The position numbers were made by a program, and so were the translations under genes. Of a stretch of DNA of 64,000 nucleotides, positions 55,866-64,000 are shown piece after piece. This stretch comes from Arthrobacter sp. PAMC25284 (lineage in GTDB: Bacteria > Actinomycetota > Actinomycetes > Actinomycetales > Micrococcaceae), in assembly GCF_019443425.1 (NCBI RefSeq), contig NZ_CP080382.1:62001-126000 (forward strand), given 5' to 3'. Within the stretch, counting starts at the first letter, position 1, and the number at the start of each line of letters is the position of its first letter. The notes under the pieces were generated by a model, which did no database searches, was not told where the DNA came from, and saw nothing but the letters and a program-made list of their open reading frames with translations.

Positions 55866-58211
55866 ATGGGGGAACCGCTGGCGGCCGGGGTGCGGTGGCC
55901 TGGCCGGCTGCGCCGACGGGTCCGGGCGATGTCCGGTCCGGCCGTGGCGATGTGGCTCGTGGTGGCCGGGTACCTCGTGGCCCTGGCGATGCACGGCAAC
56001 GGCTACAGCCTTTGGATTGACGGCTGGCTGGGCCCGGTTGCCATATGGATGCCGGCGCTGGTCTGCTGGGCCGCTGTGGTCAGGCGGCGGCTCTGGAGCA
56101 TACCCAGCGTTGCGGTCAGCCTGGCCGTGACGTGCTTCGCGCTGGGGGACCAGTACTACATCCTTGCCTCGGATGACGGAGCGGGAATTCCCGACATCTC
56201 ACTGGCGGACGCGGGCTATCTGGCGGTTTATCCACTCATGTTCATTGCCCTCGCAGCCACGGTCCGGCGGCGGGCCCCGCAGTGGGCACAGTCGGTGCTG
56301 CTGGACGCGGCAGTCGGGGCCCTCGGAGCCGCCGCCGTGCTGGCGGTTGTCCTCGACCCGGTTCTTAGCCCGGAAACGGAGGACCCGTTGTCGGCGGCGG
56401 CGGTAGTGTCTGCGGCCTATCCGTTGATGGACCTGGTCCTGATCTCGGCAGCCGTGGGAATGGCGGCGGCCCCGAAGCTTCAGCTCGGACGTTCGGGTGT
56501 CCCGCTGATCGCAGGCCTGTTCGTCTTCGCCTTTTCTGATGCGGCGTATGCGCTCCTGACGGCTGAAGACGCCTACGTCATAGGAACACTTCTGGACGCC
56601 GGCTGGGTGCTGGGACTCGCTCTGATGGCAGTGTGGGTGGAGCACCCGCCCGCGGAGGTGGCTCCAGGCCCGGCCCCCGGGCAGCCCCATGCGCTGGCTG
56701 TATCGACGACCGCTACGCTGGCCGGGCTGAGCATCCTGACGATGGGCGCCTTTACCTTGGTCCCGGGGCGTGCGGTCCTGCTTTCCTGCTTGACGTTGGT
56801 ACTGGCCGCACTCCGTGCCCAGGTGGCCTTTCGGGACCTGGCAAAGATGGCGGATCTGAGGGTGCTTTCGCGGACGGATGATCTGACCGGGTTGCCCAAC
56901 CGGCGGGCCTTCCACGCGGACGTACCGGACGTTCTTGCCGCCGAAAAGCGCGGCGCGCTGCTGATTATGGACCTGGACAAGTTCAAGGAAGTCAACGACG
57001 GGCTGGGGCACGAATACGGCGACATGCTCCTGGCTGAAGTGGGGCAGCGGCTGGCCGGTCACGTCCGCACCGTTGATGTGCTTGCCCGGATCGGCGGCGA
57101 CGAATTCGCGGTGCTCCTGCCCGCAGCCGGACGCACCCATGCCGCGGCCCGGGCGGCCGAACTCCGGGCCGCCGTCGGCGCCCCGGTCACATTGGACGGC
57201 ATTACCCTCCGGCCGGATGTCAGCATCGGAATTGCGCTGTGGCCGGACGAGGGAAACGATCTCAGTGGCCTCCTGCGCAAAGCCGACGTTGCCATGTACC
57301 GCGCCAAAACCTCCCGCAGCGGCCACCATGTCTACAGCGCGGCTGATGACACCCGCGGTGCAGAGCGGCTCCGCGACCTGGAAGAACTCCGGATCGCCCT
57401 GACCTGCGGTCACCTGACGCTCTACTATCAGCCCAAGCTCGACGTCGCATCGGGCCTGATCGACGGAGTGGAAGTCCTGATCCGGTGGGATCACGGCAAC
57501 CGGGGGATGCTCAAGCCCGGCGAATTTCTGCCCCTGCTCGAAGAAGCCGGTCTCATGCCCCGGATGACCGACTGGGTTCTTGAACAAGCCCTGGACCAGG
57601 CCCGTTCGTGGCAGTCGGGAGGGCGCAGCCTCACGGTCGCGGTGAACATCTCAGCCGCTTCGCTGGCCGATGACACATTGCCGGACCGGGTCGCGGCCAT
57701 GATCGCGGCCCGACGCCTGCCGCCCGCCGCGCTGACCCTGGAGATTACCGAAGATTTCCTCGTGGCGGATCCGGCCCGGGCCCGGCTCATTCTCCTGCGG
57801 CTGCGCCAAACCGGGATCCGGATATCCATCGATGATTTTGGCACCGGCTACAGCTCCCTGGCGTACCTGCGCGACCTTCCGCTCGATGAGCTCAAGCTCG
57901 ACCAGTCCTTCGTGGCGAGCCTGGGCGCTGACCCGCGGGCGACCACCCTGGTGCAGACCACCGTCACCCTCGCCCACGGGCTCGGACTGCGCATGGTGGC
58001 CGAGGGCGTGGAAAACCGCGAGGCATTCGAGGAACTGCAACGGCTCGGGTGCGATGAGGTGCAGGGCTACCTGATCGCCAGACCGATGCCGGCGGCAGAC
58101 CTCACCGGGTGGCTGGCGGCCCGCAGCGGCGCCGGGAACACGGACCCGGGACCGGGAAGCCGCCCTCCCGCAGACCCTGCACGGGGTGTCAAGTCGATAT
58201 CCCCGGGATGA
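55866..58211 (+). CDS. membrane GGDEF-EAL cyclic-di-GMP protein
   Basis: 781 residues. About nine N-terminal helices (20-320) form a sensor-like membrane domain. The GGDEF domain (about 330-490) has DDLTGLPNRRAFH and the intact active site ARIGGDEFAVLLP. The EAL domain (about 510-755) has the motif as GVEVLIRW (EVL), then NISAASLADD, TEDFLVAD, IDDFGTGYSSLAYLRD and KLDQSFV, and AEGVEN. Synthesis and hydrolysis sites both look usable. ATG 55866 follows GGGGGAG. Confidence 0.92.
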   Translation: MGEPLAAGVRWPGRLRRRVRAMSGPAVAMWLVVAGYLVALAMHGNGYSLWIDGWLGPVAIWMPALVCWAAVVRRRLWSIPSVAVSLAVTCFALGDQYYILASDDGAGIPDISLADAGYLAVYPLMFIALAATVRRRAPQWAQSVLLDAAVGALGAAAVLAVVLDPVLSPETEDPLSAAAVVSAAYPLMDLVLISAAVGMAAAPKLQLGRSGVPLIAGLFVFAFSDAAYALLTAEDAYVIGTLLDAGWVLGLALMAVWVEHPPAEVAPGPAPGQPHALAVSTTATLAGLSILTMGAFTLVPGRAVLLSCLTLVLAALRAQVAFRDLAKMADLRVLSRTDDLTGLPNRRAFHADVPDVLAAEKRGALLIMDLDKFKEVNDGLGHEYGDMLLAEVGQRLAGHVRTVDVLARIGGDEFAVLLPAAGRTHAAARAAELRAAVGAPVTLDGITLRPDVSIGIALWPDEGNDLSGLLRKADVAMYRAKTSRSGHHVYSAADDTRGAERLRDLEELRIALTCGHLTLYYQPKLDVASGLIDGVEVLIRWDHGNRGMLKPGEFLPLLEEAGLMPRMTDWVLEQALDQARSWQSGGRSLTVAVNISAASLADDTLPDRVAAMIAARRLPPAALTLEITEDFLVADPARARLILLRLRQTGIRISIDDFGTGYSSLAYLRDLPLDELKLDQSFVASLGADPRATTLVQTTVTLAHGLGLRMVAEGVENREAFEELQRLGCDEVQGYLIARPMPAADLTGWLAARSGAGNTDPGPGSRPPADPARGVKSISPG

Positions 58212-58357
58212 TCTGGCACAATGAACAGGTACTTGATCTGCGTGGCCCCTCTCTCCGCGTCCGGATCTTGTCCTATTAGAACCCCCTAGTATGGCCCGCC
58301 CCACGGGTGCAGAACGCCGGGCTCGACCCCGTTTCAGAAACAGGAGTGACCACAAAA

Positions 58358-58780
58358 GTGGCCGTAAAGATTCGCCTTAAGCGCTTCGGTAAGATGCGCG
58401 CACCGTACTACCGCATCGTCGTCATGGACGCACGCTCCAAGCGTGATGGCCGTGCCATCGAAGAGATCGGCAAGTACCACCCGACCGAAGAGCCCTCATA
58501 CATCGAGGTCGACACGGATCGTGCCCAGTACTGGCTCGGCGTCGGCGCACAGCCGTCCGAGCAGGTTGCCGCGATCCTCAAGATCACCGGCGACTGGCAG
58601 AAGTACAAGGGTCTCCCGGGCCAGGAGGGCACCTTGAAGACGAAGGCTCCCAAGGCTGCCTTCGTTGCCCCGGAAAAGGGTTCCGTGATCATCCCGGAAG
58701 CCATCACCAAGAAGGCCAAGAAGGACGACGCAGCAGAGGCCCCGGCCGAAGCGGCAGCAGAGACCACCGAGGCTGAGTAA
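58358..58780 (+). CDS. rpsP: 30S ribosomal protein S16
   Basis: 140 residues from GTG 58358 ([20 protein letters not shown]), the S16 signature, with AGGAG 11 bases upstream. The C-terminal 50 residues are an Ala/Lys/Glu-rich extension usual in actinobacteria. First gene of the rpsP-khpA unit. Confidence 0.96.
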   Translation: MAVKIRLKRFGKMRAPYYRIVVMDARSKRDGRAIEEIGKYHPTEEPSYIEVDTDRAQYWLGVGAQPSEQVAAILKITGDWQKYKGLPGQEGTLKTKAPKAAFVAPEKGSVIIPEAITKKAKKDDAAEAPAEAAAETTEAE

Positions 58781-58781
58781 A

Positions 58782-59024
58782 TTGCTGGCAGAAGCGCTCG
58801 AACACCTGGTCCGCGGGATTGTTGACAGTCCCGAGGACGTCAAGGTCGGTGCGAAGAACAACCGCCGCGGGGATACCCTCGAAGTGCGCGTTCATCAGGA
58901 CGACCTAGGACGGGTGATCGGCCGCCAGGGCCGCACCGCACGTGCCCTGCGCACTGTGGTTGCCGCGCTGGCGGATGGCGAACCGGTCAGGGTCGACGTC
59001 GTCGACACCGACCGGCGCCGGTAA
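58782..59024 (+). CDS. khpA: KH-domain RNA-binding protein KhpA
   Basis: 80 residues starting at TTG 58782, one base after the rpsP stop. Single KH domain with the RNA-binding GxxG loop in GRVIGRQGRTARALRTVV. KhpA family proteins bind RNA with KhpB. The location between rpsP and rimM is conserved. Confidence 0.92.
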   Translation: MLAEALEHLVRGIVDSPEDVKVGAKNNRRGDTLEVRVHQDDLGRVIGRQGRTARALRTVVAALADGEPVRVDVVDTDRRR

Positions 59025-59050
59025 CGCTTTCAGCTTTACTTGTCTTGAGT

Positions 59051-59085
59051 CCGGCCCCTTCACCAGATACTGGTGAAGGGGCCGG
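59051..59085 (+). terminator. hairpin between khpA and rimM
   Basis: A perfect 15-base stem CCGGCCCCTTCACCA (59051-59065) / TGGTGAAGGGGCCGG (59071-59085) with loop GATAC. Only CTGCTTTGTG follows, so termination may be partial; it could set rpsP-khpA output above rimM-trmD. Confidence 0.75.
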
Positions 59086-59174
59086 ACTGCTTTGTGCCGC
59101 AGGCCCCTGTCAGGGGCAGCACGAACAACCGGCACCATGAAATCCAGCAGTACGAATCCGGAACAGAGGAACAG

Positions 59175-59753
59175 ATGAAGCTCCAGGTGGCACGAATCGG
59201 CAAACCCCACGGCATCCGCGGCGAAGTCACAGTTCAGGTATTGACGGACGCGCCCGGTGACCGGTTCGTTCCGGGGACGGAGTTCATCGTGGAGCCAGCC
59301 ACCGCCGGTCCGCTGACGGTGCTGAGCGCCCGCTGGAACAAGGACATCCTGCTGCTCGCGTTCGAGGAACTCGAGACCCGCAATGAGGCCGAGACCGTCC
59401 GGGGCGCCAAACTCTTTATTGAAACCGAGGAAATCGACGAGGACGACGATGAAGGCTGGTACGAGCACGAGCTCGAAGGCCTGGACGTCCGGGTCGGCGA
59501 CGCCGTGGTTGGCAAGGTCACCGGCCTGCGCACGCTGCCCGTCCAGGACCTGCTGGTTGTCACCACAACGGACGGCACGGAAATCCTCATCCCCTTCGTC
59601 GAACAGATCGTCCCCGAGGTCAACGTCGGCGAGAAATTCATCCTCGTGACCCCGCCTCCCGGACTCTTCGAAGTCAACGCCGAGGAATCCAGCGGAGCTG
59701 CCAGCAGCGCGAAAGACGCCGAAGGCGACGCCGGAACCGGAGAGCGCGCCTAA
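59175..59753 (+). CDS. rimM: ribosome maturation factor RimM
   Basis: 192 residues. QVARIGKPHGIRGEVTVQV opens the N-terminal beta-barrel; the PRC-barrel domain has EGLDVRVGDAVVGKVTGL, LLVVTTTDGTEILIPFV and FILVTPPPGL. It assists 30S head assembly and binds S19. ATG 59175 has AGAGGA upstream. Its stop abuts the trmD start. Confidence 0.94.
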   Translation: MKLQVARIGKPHGIRGEVTVQVLTDAPGDRFVPGTEFIVEPATAGPLTVLSARWNKDILLLAFEELETRNEAETVRGAKLFIETEEIDEDDDEGWYEHELEGLDVRVGDAVVGKVTGLRTLPVQDLLVVTTTDGTEILIPFVEQIVPEVNVGEKFILVTPPPGLFEVNAEESSGAASSAKDAEGDAGTGERA

Positions 59754-60543
59754 ATGAGGATCGACGTCGTCAGCATCTTCCCGGACTATCTGGCACCGCT
59801 GGAACTGTCCCTGATCGGCAAAGCCCGTCAGGACGGCCTGCTGGACTTGCGGGTCCACGACCTGCGGGACTTCACCACGGACCGGCACCGCACAGTGGAC
59901 GACACCCCGTACGGCGGCGGCGCCGGAATGGTGATGAAATCCGAGCCATGGGCGCAGGCCCCTGGCCTCCGTGGCCGCCGGAAATACCGAAGCGGCAACC
60001 AAACCGGTACTGATCGTGCCCTCACCGGCCGGGGAACGGTTCACTCAGGCGGCTGCCCATGAACTCGCTGCAGAGGAACAACTGGTTTTCGCTTGCGGCC
60101 GCTATGAAGGAATCGACGAGCGGGTGATGGAGTGGGCGGCTGAGTATTTCACCGTGCGGCCCATGAGCCTGGGGGACTACGTCCTCAACGGCGGTGAGGT
60201 AGCTGTGCTGGCCATGGTCGAGGCCATCGGACGCCTGCTGCCCGGCGTGGTCGGAAACCCCGAATCCCTCGTGGAGGAATCCCACTCGGACGGGCTGCTG
60301 GAATACCCCGTGTACACCAAACCCTCCAGCTGGCGGGACCGGGAGGTGCCCGCTGTGCTGCTCAGCGGCAACCACGGCAAGATCGCCCAATGGCGCCGCC
60401 ATGAGCAGTACCGGCGCACTGCGGAGCGCCGTCCGGACCTGCTGGCGGAGTTCGATGCGGCCAAGCTGCCGCGCGCCGACCGGACCGCTTTCGCGGACCT
60501 CGGCTTCGACGTCGTCGACGGGCGCCTTCGGCGCCGGGATTAG
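59754..60543 (+). CDS. trmD: tRNA m1G37 methyltransferase (one apparent frameshift)
   Basis: Methylates G37 of tRNAs to prevent frameshifting; usually essential. The N-terminal half is [20 protein letters not shown] and [18 protein letters not shown]. The frame breaks at the C run 59959-59962 (four Cs; three give [12 protein letters not shown]). The knot region [35 protein letters not shown] and the C-terminal [14 protein letters not shown] are complete. Repaired length is about 262 residues, slightly long for TrmD. Since loss is normally lethal or very sick, a sequence error is most likely. ATG 59754 directly follows the rimM stop. Confidence 0.92.
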
Positions 60544-60762
60544 CGGGAACGCCCGGCATATGGCAAAATAGGGCATTGTGCCTGCTGGGTCGCGAGCCTG
60601 CCACAGGGGGAACGCTACCAACAGCCCGGCACCCCGGCCCAGTCAATTCCTGACGGAGCCGGAACAACAAACTTTCGACGGTAATTTCCGGGCGCCACGC
60701 GCCCGAACCTGGCCGCCGTAACCCAAAGTGAATGACCTGTGGCGTTTACCAGGAGTGAATCA
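60544..60762. other. intergenic region before rplS
   Basis: 219 bases. Holds a possible promoter (CATATGGCAAAATAGG near 60556-60572 contains an AT-rich -10-like stretch) and the leader of rplS. AGGAG at 60751-60755 is the rplS ribosome site. No clear autoregulatory structure was identified. Confidence 0.35.
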
Positions 60763-61122
60763 ATGCATATTCTCGATTCCGTAGATGCAGCCTCGCTGCG
60801 CACCGATGTTCCCGTCTTCCGTGCCGGTGACACCATCAAGGTGCACGTGAACATCATCGAAGGCAAGAACTCCCGCGTCCAGGTCTTCCAGGGCTTCGTC
60901 CTGGGCCGCCACGGCGATGGCGTCCGCGAAACCTTCACCGTCCGCAAGGTCTCCTTCGGCGTCGGCGTGGAGCGTACCTTCCCGGTACACTCCCCGATCA
61001 TCGACAAGATCGAGCTCGTCTCCAAGGGTGACGTGCGCCGCGCCAAGCTTTACTACATGCGTGCACTGCGCGGTAAAGCCGCGAAGATCAAGGAAAAGCG
61101 CGACTTCCAGACCGCCAAGTAA
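60763..61122 (+). CDS. rplS: 50S ribosomal protein L19
   Basis: 119 residues. [20 protein letters not shown], then [20 protein letters not shown] and [20 protein letters not shown] are diagnostic. ATG 60763 has AGGAG at seven bases; an in-frame GTG 60739 lacks one. Follows trmD as in most bacteria. Confidence 0.96.
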   Translation: MHILDSVDAASLRTDVPVFRAGDTIKVHVNIIEGKNSRVQVFQGFVLGRHGDGVRETFTVRKVSFGVGVERTFPVHSPIIDKIELVSKGDVRRAKLYYMRALRGKAAKIKEKRDFQTAK

Positions 61123-61226
61123 GTCCTTCCGGACTTTCACCGCGGTCCACGGACCGTATCCGGCCGGCGCCGGAGCATTCCGTAACAGCGCTTATGACCT
61201 CGGAACAGCGCTAAAGGATACGGACC

Positions 61227-61910
61227 ATGGAACAGACAAAACGCCAGCCCAGGAAACCGGGCTGGCGTTTTGCGTTCCTCGCGCTGGTACTGGCCATGGT
61301 CATCAGCGCTGTGGTGCGCTCTTTGTGGCTGGACGTGTACTTCATACCCTCCGCCTCGATGGAACCTCTCTTCCGCTCGGGTGACAGGATCCTGGTGTCC
61401 CGAACAGACTTTGCCGCAGAGCCGGTGCGGCGCGGCGACGTCGTTGTCTTCGACGGCCGCGGGTCCTTCGCTCCGCTGGCCAGCGGCAACGGTCCCGCGC
61501 TGGACGTCCTCTCCGAAGCCGGGCGCTGGCTCGGCATCGCCGGGAACGACACCACTTACGTTAAGCGAGTGATCGGGATCGCCGGCGATCGGGTGGTGTG
61601 CTGCGACGCCGGCGGCGCCCTCACAGTCAACGGCCAGCCGGTTGCGGAATCCTATCTCTATCCGGGGGACGTTCCGAGCGAACTGGTGTTTGACGTGATC
61701 GTCCCGGCTGGACGGCTGTGGCTAATGGGGGATCACCGGTCGAAGTCCGCCGATTCGCGAAGCCTCCTGGGTGCACCAGGGGGCGGGATGGTGCCGCTGA
61801 ACCGGGTCATCGGCAGACCGGTACAGATTCTCTGGCCGCTTGATAGATTTGCAGCAGTAGCGCGGCCCACCGAGGCCGCTGCCGTCACCACCACGAAGAA
61901 CGGACAATAG
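61227..61910 (+). CDS. lepB: signal peptidase I (first copy)
   Basis: 227 residues. One N-terminal helix (FAFLALVLAMVISAVVRSLW), catalytic Ser in IPSASMEPLFRSGDRILV, catalytic Lys in DTTYVKRVIGIAGD, and box E MGDHRSKSADSRS. It removes signal peptides outside the membrane. ATG 61227 has AAAGGA upstream. Codons 4-16 coincide with a strong terminator-like hairpin. The stop is directly followed by a second lepB. Confidence 0.93.
   Translation: MEQTKRQPRKPGWRFAFLALVLAMVISAVVRSLWLDVYFIPSASMEPLFRSGDRILVSRTDFAAEPVRRGDVVVFDGRGSFAPLASGNGPALDVLSEAGRWLGIAGNDTTYVKRVIGIAGDRVVCCDAGGALTVNGQPVAESYLYPGDVPSELVFDVIVPAGRLWLMGDHRSKSADSRSLLGAPGGGMVPLNRVIGRPVQILWPLDRFAAVARPTEAAAVTTTKNGQ
61237..61272 (+). terminator. 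hairpin overlapping 5' coding region of lepB
   Basis: A perfect 14-base stem CAAAACGCCAGCCC (61237-61250) / GGGCTGGCGTTTTG (61259-61272) with 8-base loop and a TTTT at the 3' side. It looks like the rplS terminator yet lies within the lepB reading frame, so it may attenuate lepB transcription or reduce its translation. Confidence 0.75.
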
Positions 61911-62810
61911 ATGCCCGAGAGCGAACCCCGGATTCCTGATCCCAGGAATCCTGAGGCGCGGATCCCTGATCCGCGGGGGACGGACCAGTCCGGGGCGACC
62001 CCAGCCGCGGCTCCCGCCGCCGGGAACGGTCATCAAGGCGCCGACGGGCCCGCCGACGGGCCGGACGACGAGCTCAGCGCCGAAGGCCCAGACGCCGGGG
62101 ACACGTCGCGGCGCGCGCTCAGGGCCCGGGCTACGCACAGTACGGCGTTCCTCTGGCTGAAGGAGATCGCCACGATCGTCGTTGTGGCGATCGTGCTGTC
62201 CTTCCTGATCAAAACCTTCTTCTTCCGGGCGTTCTATATTCCATCCGAATCGATGGTCAACACCCTGGACATCAACGATCGCATCTTCGTAAATCTCATG
62301 GTCCCTGCGCCATTCGCCCTTGAACACGGTGACGTGGTGGTGTTCAAAGACACCAAAGAATGGCTGGCGGTCGCCGCCGAGGCACCGAAGGGGCCATTCA
62401 CTTGGGTTCAGGACGGGCTGACCTTCGTCGGCCTCCTTCCGGACAACTCCGAACAGCATCTGGTCAAGCGCGTCATCGGGCTCCCGGGCGATCACGTGAT
62501 CTGCTGCGACGGCGGCGGACGGCTCACCCTCAACGGCGCCGCACTGGACGAAAAGTACATCAACCCCGCGGAGGTGCCTGAGGTCCGGGAATTCGACGTC
62601 GTGGTCCCGGCCGGTAAAATTTGGGTCATGGGAGACAACCGCAACCATTCCGCGGACTCCCGGGCGCACCTGGAGATCAGCGGTGGCTTCGTGGACATCG
62701 CCGATATCGAAGGTAAGGCCGGCGTGATCGCGTGGCCGCTGAACAGGATCTCCGCCATCGACAACTACCCTGACGTCTTCCGCAACGTGCCCGCAGCCAC
62801 GGCGAAATAG
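61911..62810 (+). CDS. lepB: signal peptidase I (second copy)
   Basis: 299 residues. A Pro/Gly/Asp-rich cytoplasmic tail of about 80 residues precedes the helix [20 protein letters not shown]. Catalytic Ser in [18 protein letters not shown], Lys in [14 protein letters not shown], box [16 protein letters not shown] 61911 follows the first lepB stop without a gap, so the two peptidases are translationally linked tandem paralogues. Confidence 0.94.
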   Translation: MPESEPRIPDPRNPEARIPDPRGTDQSGATPAAAPAAGNGHQGADGPADGPDDELSAEGPDAGDTSRRALRARATHSTAFLWLKEIATIVVVAIVLSFLIKTFFFRAFYIPSESMVNTLDINDRIFVNLMVPAPFALEHGDVVVFKDTKEWLAVAAEAPKGPFTWVQDGLTFVGLLPDNSEQHLVKRVIGLPGDHVICCDGGGRLTLNGAALDEKYINPAEVPEVREFDVVVPAGKIWVMGDNRNHSADSRAHLEISGGFVDIADIEGKAGVIAWPLNRISAIDNYPDVFRNVPAATAK

Positions 62811-62820
62811 GCCCGACTCC

Positions 62821-63486
62821 ATGTCCGCAGCACCCACCCTGGATTATGAACGCCGGTTCCGGAGTTCCGGAGCGCGCCTGCTCGCCGGCATCGACGAGGT
62901 GGGCCGGGGCGCCCTTGCCGGGCCCGTCAGCGTGGGAATCACCGTCGTTGATCTACAGGACCAGACGCTGCTCGCCGACGTGCGGGACAGCAAACTGCTC
63001 AAGGTCGCGGACCGCGAACGGCTCGTCCCGCTGGTCCGGGACTGGGCCGTAGCCGCCGCCGTAGGGCACGCAACTGCCCCGGAAATTGACGCCCTCGGCA
63101 TCATCGGGGCGCTCAGGCTTGCCGGGACACGGGCGTGGCTGACTGTGCTCGCCGCCGGCGTCACACCCGACGTCGTACTGTTGGACGGCAGCCACAACTG
63201 GCTCTCACCGGAGGCCCAGGCGTCGTTGTTTGACGAGGAGCCCGACGGGCAGGGCTGCGAGGCGCCCGTCCACACCCTGGTCAAAGCTGACATGCAGTGC
63301 CTGAGCGTCGCCGCGGCCAGCATCCTGGCCAAAGTGGAACGGGACACCATGATGCGTGAACTCCATACGGAGTACCCGGCGTTCGGCTGGGACGTCAACA
63401 AAGGCTATGGCACGGCGGTGCATAAGGACGCCCTGCGCGCCGCCGGACCCACACCGCACCACCGGATCAGCTGGCAGCTCCTCTAG
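62821..63486 (+). CDS. rnhB: ribonuclease HII
   Basis: 221 residues. Removes ribonucleotides from DNA. Active-site motif [18 protein letters not shown] (Asp-Glu), third Asp in [12 protein letters not shown] and [20 protein letters not shown] with the fourth acidic residue. ATG 62821, ten bases after lepB. Confidence 0.95.
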   Translation: MSAAPTLDYERRFRSSGARLLAGIDEVGRGALAGPVSVGITVVDLQDQTLLADVRDSKLLKVADRERLVPLVRDWAVAAAVGHATAPEIDALGIIGALRLAGTRAWLTVLAAGVTPDVVLLDGSHNWLSPEAQASLFDEEPDGQGCEAPVHTLVKADMQCLSVAAASILAKVERDTMMRELHTEYPAFGWDVNKGYGTAVHKDALRAAGPTPHHRISWQLL

Positions 63487-63582
63487 GGCCCTGCCGGGGC
63501 AATCCGGACGGTAAGAGCCGGCCGCGGCACCGCAGGGGCCTCCGTGGCGCACGGCCGGCGCGGGATGGTGCAAGATGGAACC

Positions 63583-63909
63583 ATGAGTGCCGAGGACCTT
63601 GAAAACTATGAAACCGACATGGAGCTGCAGCTCTATCGCGAATATCGCGACGTGGTCGGGCTGTTCAGCTACGTTGTCGAGACCGAACGGCGCTTCTACC
63701 TGGCCAATCACGTCGACCTGCAGGCCCGCAGCGCCGACGGCGAGGTGTACTTCGACCTGACGCTCCAGGACGCCTGGGTCTGGGACGTCTACCGCTCCGC
63801 CCGGTTCGTCAAGAGTGTCCGTGTTATTACCTTCAAAGACGTCAATGTCGAAGAGTTGCCGCGCAGCGAGGAGCTCGCCCTGCCGAAGGTCGAGGACCTG
63901 GGCAACTAG
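63583..63909 (+). CDS. DUF2469 family protein
   Basis: 108 residues from ATG 63583: MSAEDLENYETDMELQLYRE, VETERRFYLANHVDL, VWDVYRSARFVKSVRVITFK. This acidic cytoplasmic family is highly conserved in actinobacteria and always near rnhB and lepB; its function is unknown. Confidence 0.9.
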   Translation: MSAEDLENYETDMELQLYREYRDVVGLFSYVVETERRFYLANHVDLQARSADGEVYFDLTLQDAWVWDVYRSARFVKSVRVITFKDVNVEELPRSEELALPKVEDLGN

Positions 63910-64000
63910 GCCGGGCTCCGGCCTTTACGGTTCCTGGGCCGTGGCTGCGCCCGCGCGCTGACCGCTGCAGCCACCGCTCTGCCACCGCAGCCGGCCACCG
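63910..64000. other. window end, no feature seen
   Basis: 91 GC-rich bases after the DUF2469 gene with no supported gene or hairpin. Confidence 0.3.

Overview
The window looks like a chromosomal segment of a high-GC Gram-positive actinobacterium, most likely Micrococcaceae (Arthrobacter/Pseudarthrobacter type). I infer this from strong GC bias at third codon positions, frequent GTG and TTG starts, AGGAGG-type ribosome sites, and a conserved core order smc-ftsY ... amtB-glnK ... ffh ... rpsP-khpA-rimM-trmD-rplS-lepB-lepB-rnhB-DUF2469. I saw no tRNA, rRNA, CRISPR array, prophage or plasmid module.

Layout. (1) 1-8.8 kb: insertion-sequence debris around a four-gene, visibly AT-richer surface-polysaccharide cluster on the minus strand (Asp2-like hydrolase, heparinase II/III-like protein, tandem-domain glycosyltransferase, membrane-anchored CgeB-like glycosyltransferase). 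(2) 8.8-22.2 kb: nucleotide-sugar genes (UDP-glucose dehydrogenase, wecC, wecB), a secreted GH128-like lipoprotein beside a decayed tandem copy, and, between wecC and wecB, a 6 kb nest of four mobile elements. An old ISL3-type transposase gene was hit twice by younger ISL3 elements, each with an intact 8-bp target duplication, and one of those was then hit in its terminal repeat by an IS110 element. The IS110 copy has a 5' non-coding end of about 410 nt where a bridge RNA is expected. (3) 22.2-26.5 kb: envelope genes (small membrane protein, YdcF-like, large secreted metalloprotease with five C-terminal repeats). (4) 26.5-41.9 kb: housekeeping block thiL, DhaL-domain kinase subunit, recG, rsmD, coaD, yceD, rpmF, rnc, mutM, smc, ftsY. 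(5) 41.9-58.2 kb: GH79-like hydrolase, MFS exporter, nitrogen operon amtB-glnK behind a phased GlnR-like operator, divergent zwf, ffh, thiC under a TPP riboswitch, amidohydrolase, VOC protein and a membrane GGDEF-EAL protein. (6) 58.3-63.9 kb: the ribosome-maturation and signal-peptidase operon region.

Six otherwise intact genes (ugd, thiL, the DhaL gene, recG, the GH79 gene and trmD) each carry a single extra G or C at a GGCC-containing site. The shared signature suggests systematic consensus errors rather than six real pseudogenes. The strongest biological points are the reconstructable IS nest, the IS110 element with its putative bridge RNA and CT core, the GlnR-like operator, a probable ATT start for yceD, and intrinsic-terminator hairpins that overlap coding sequence at lepB and zwf.
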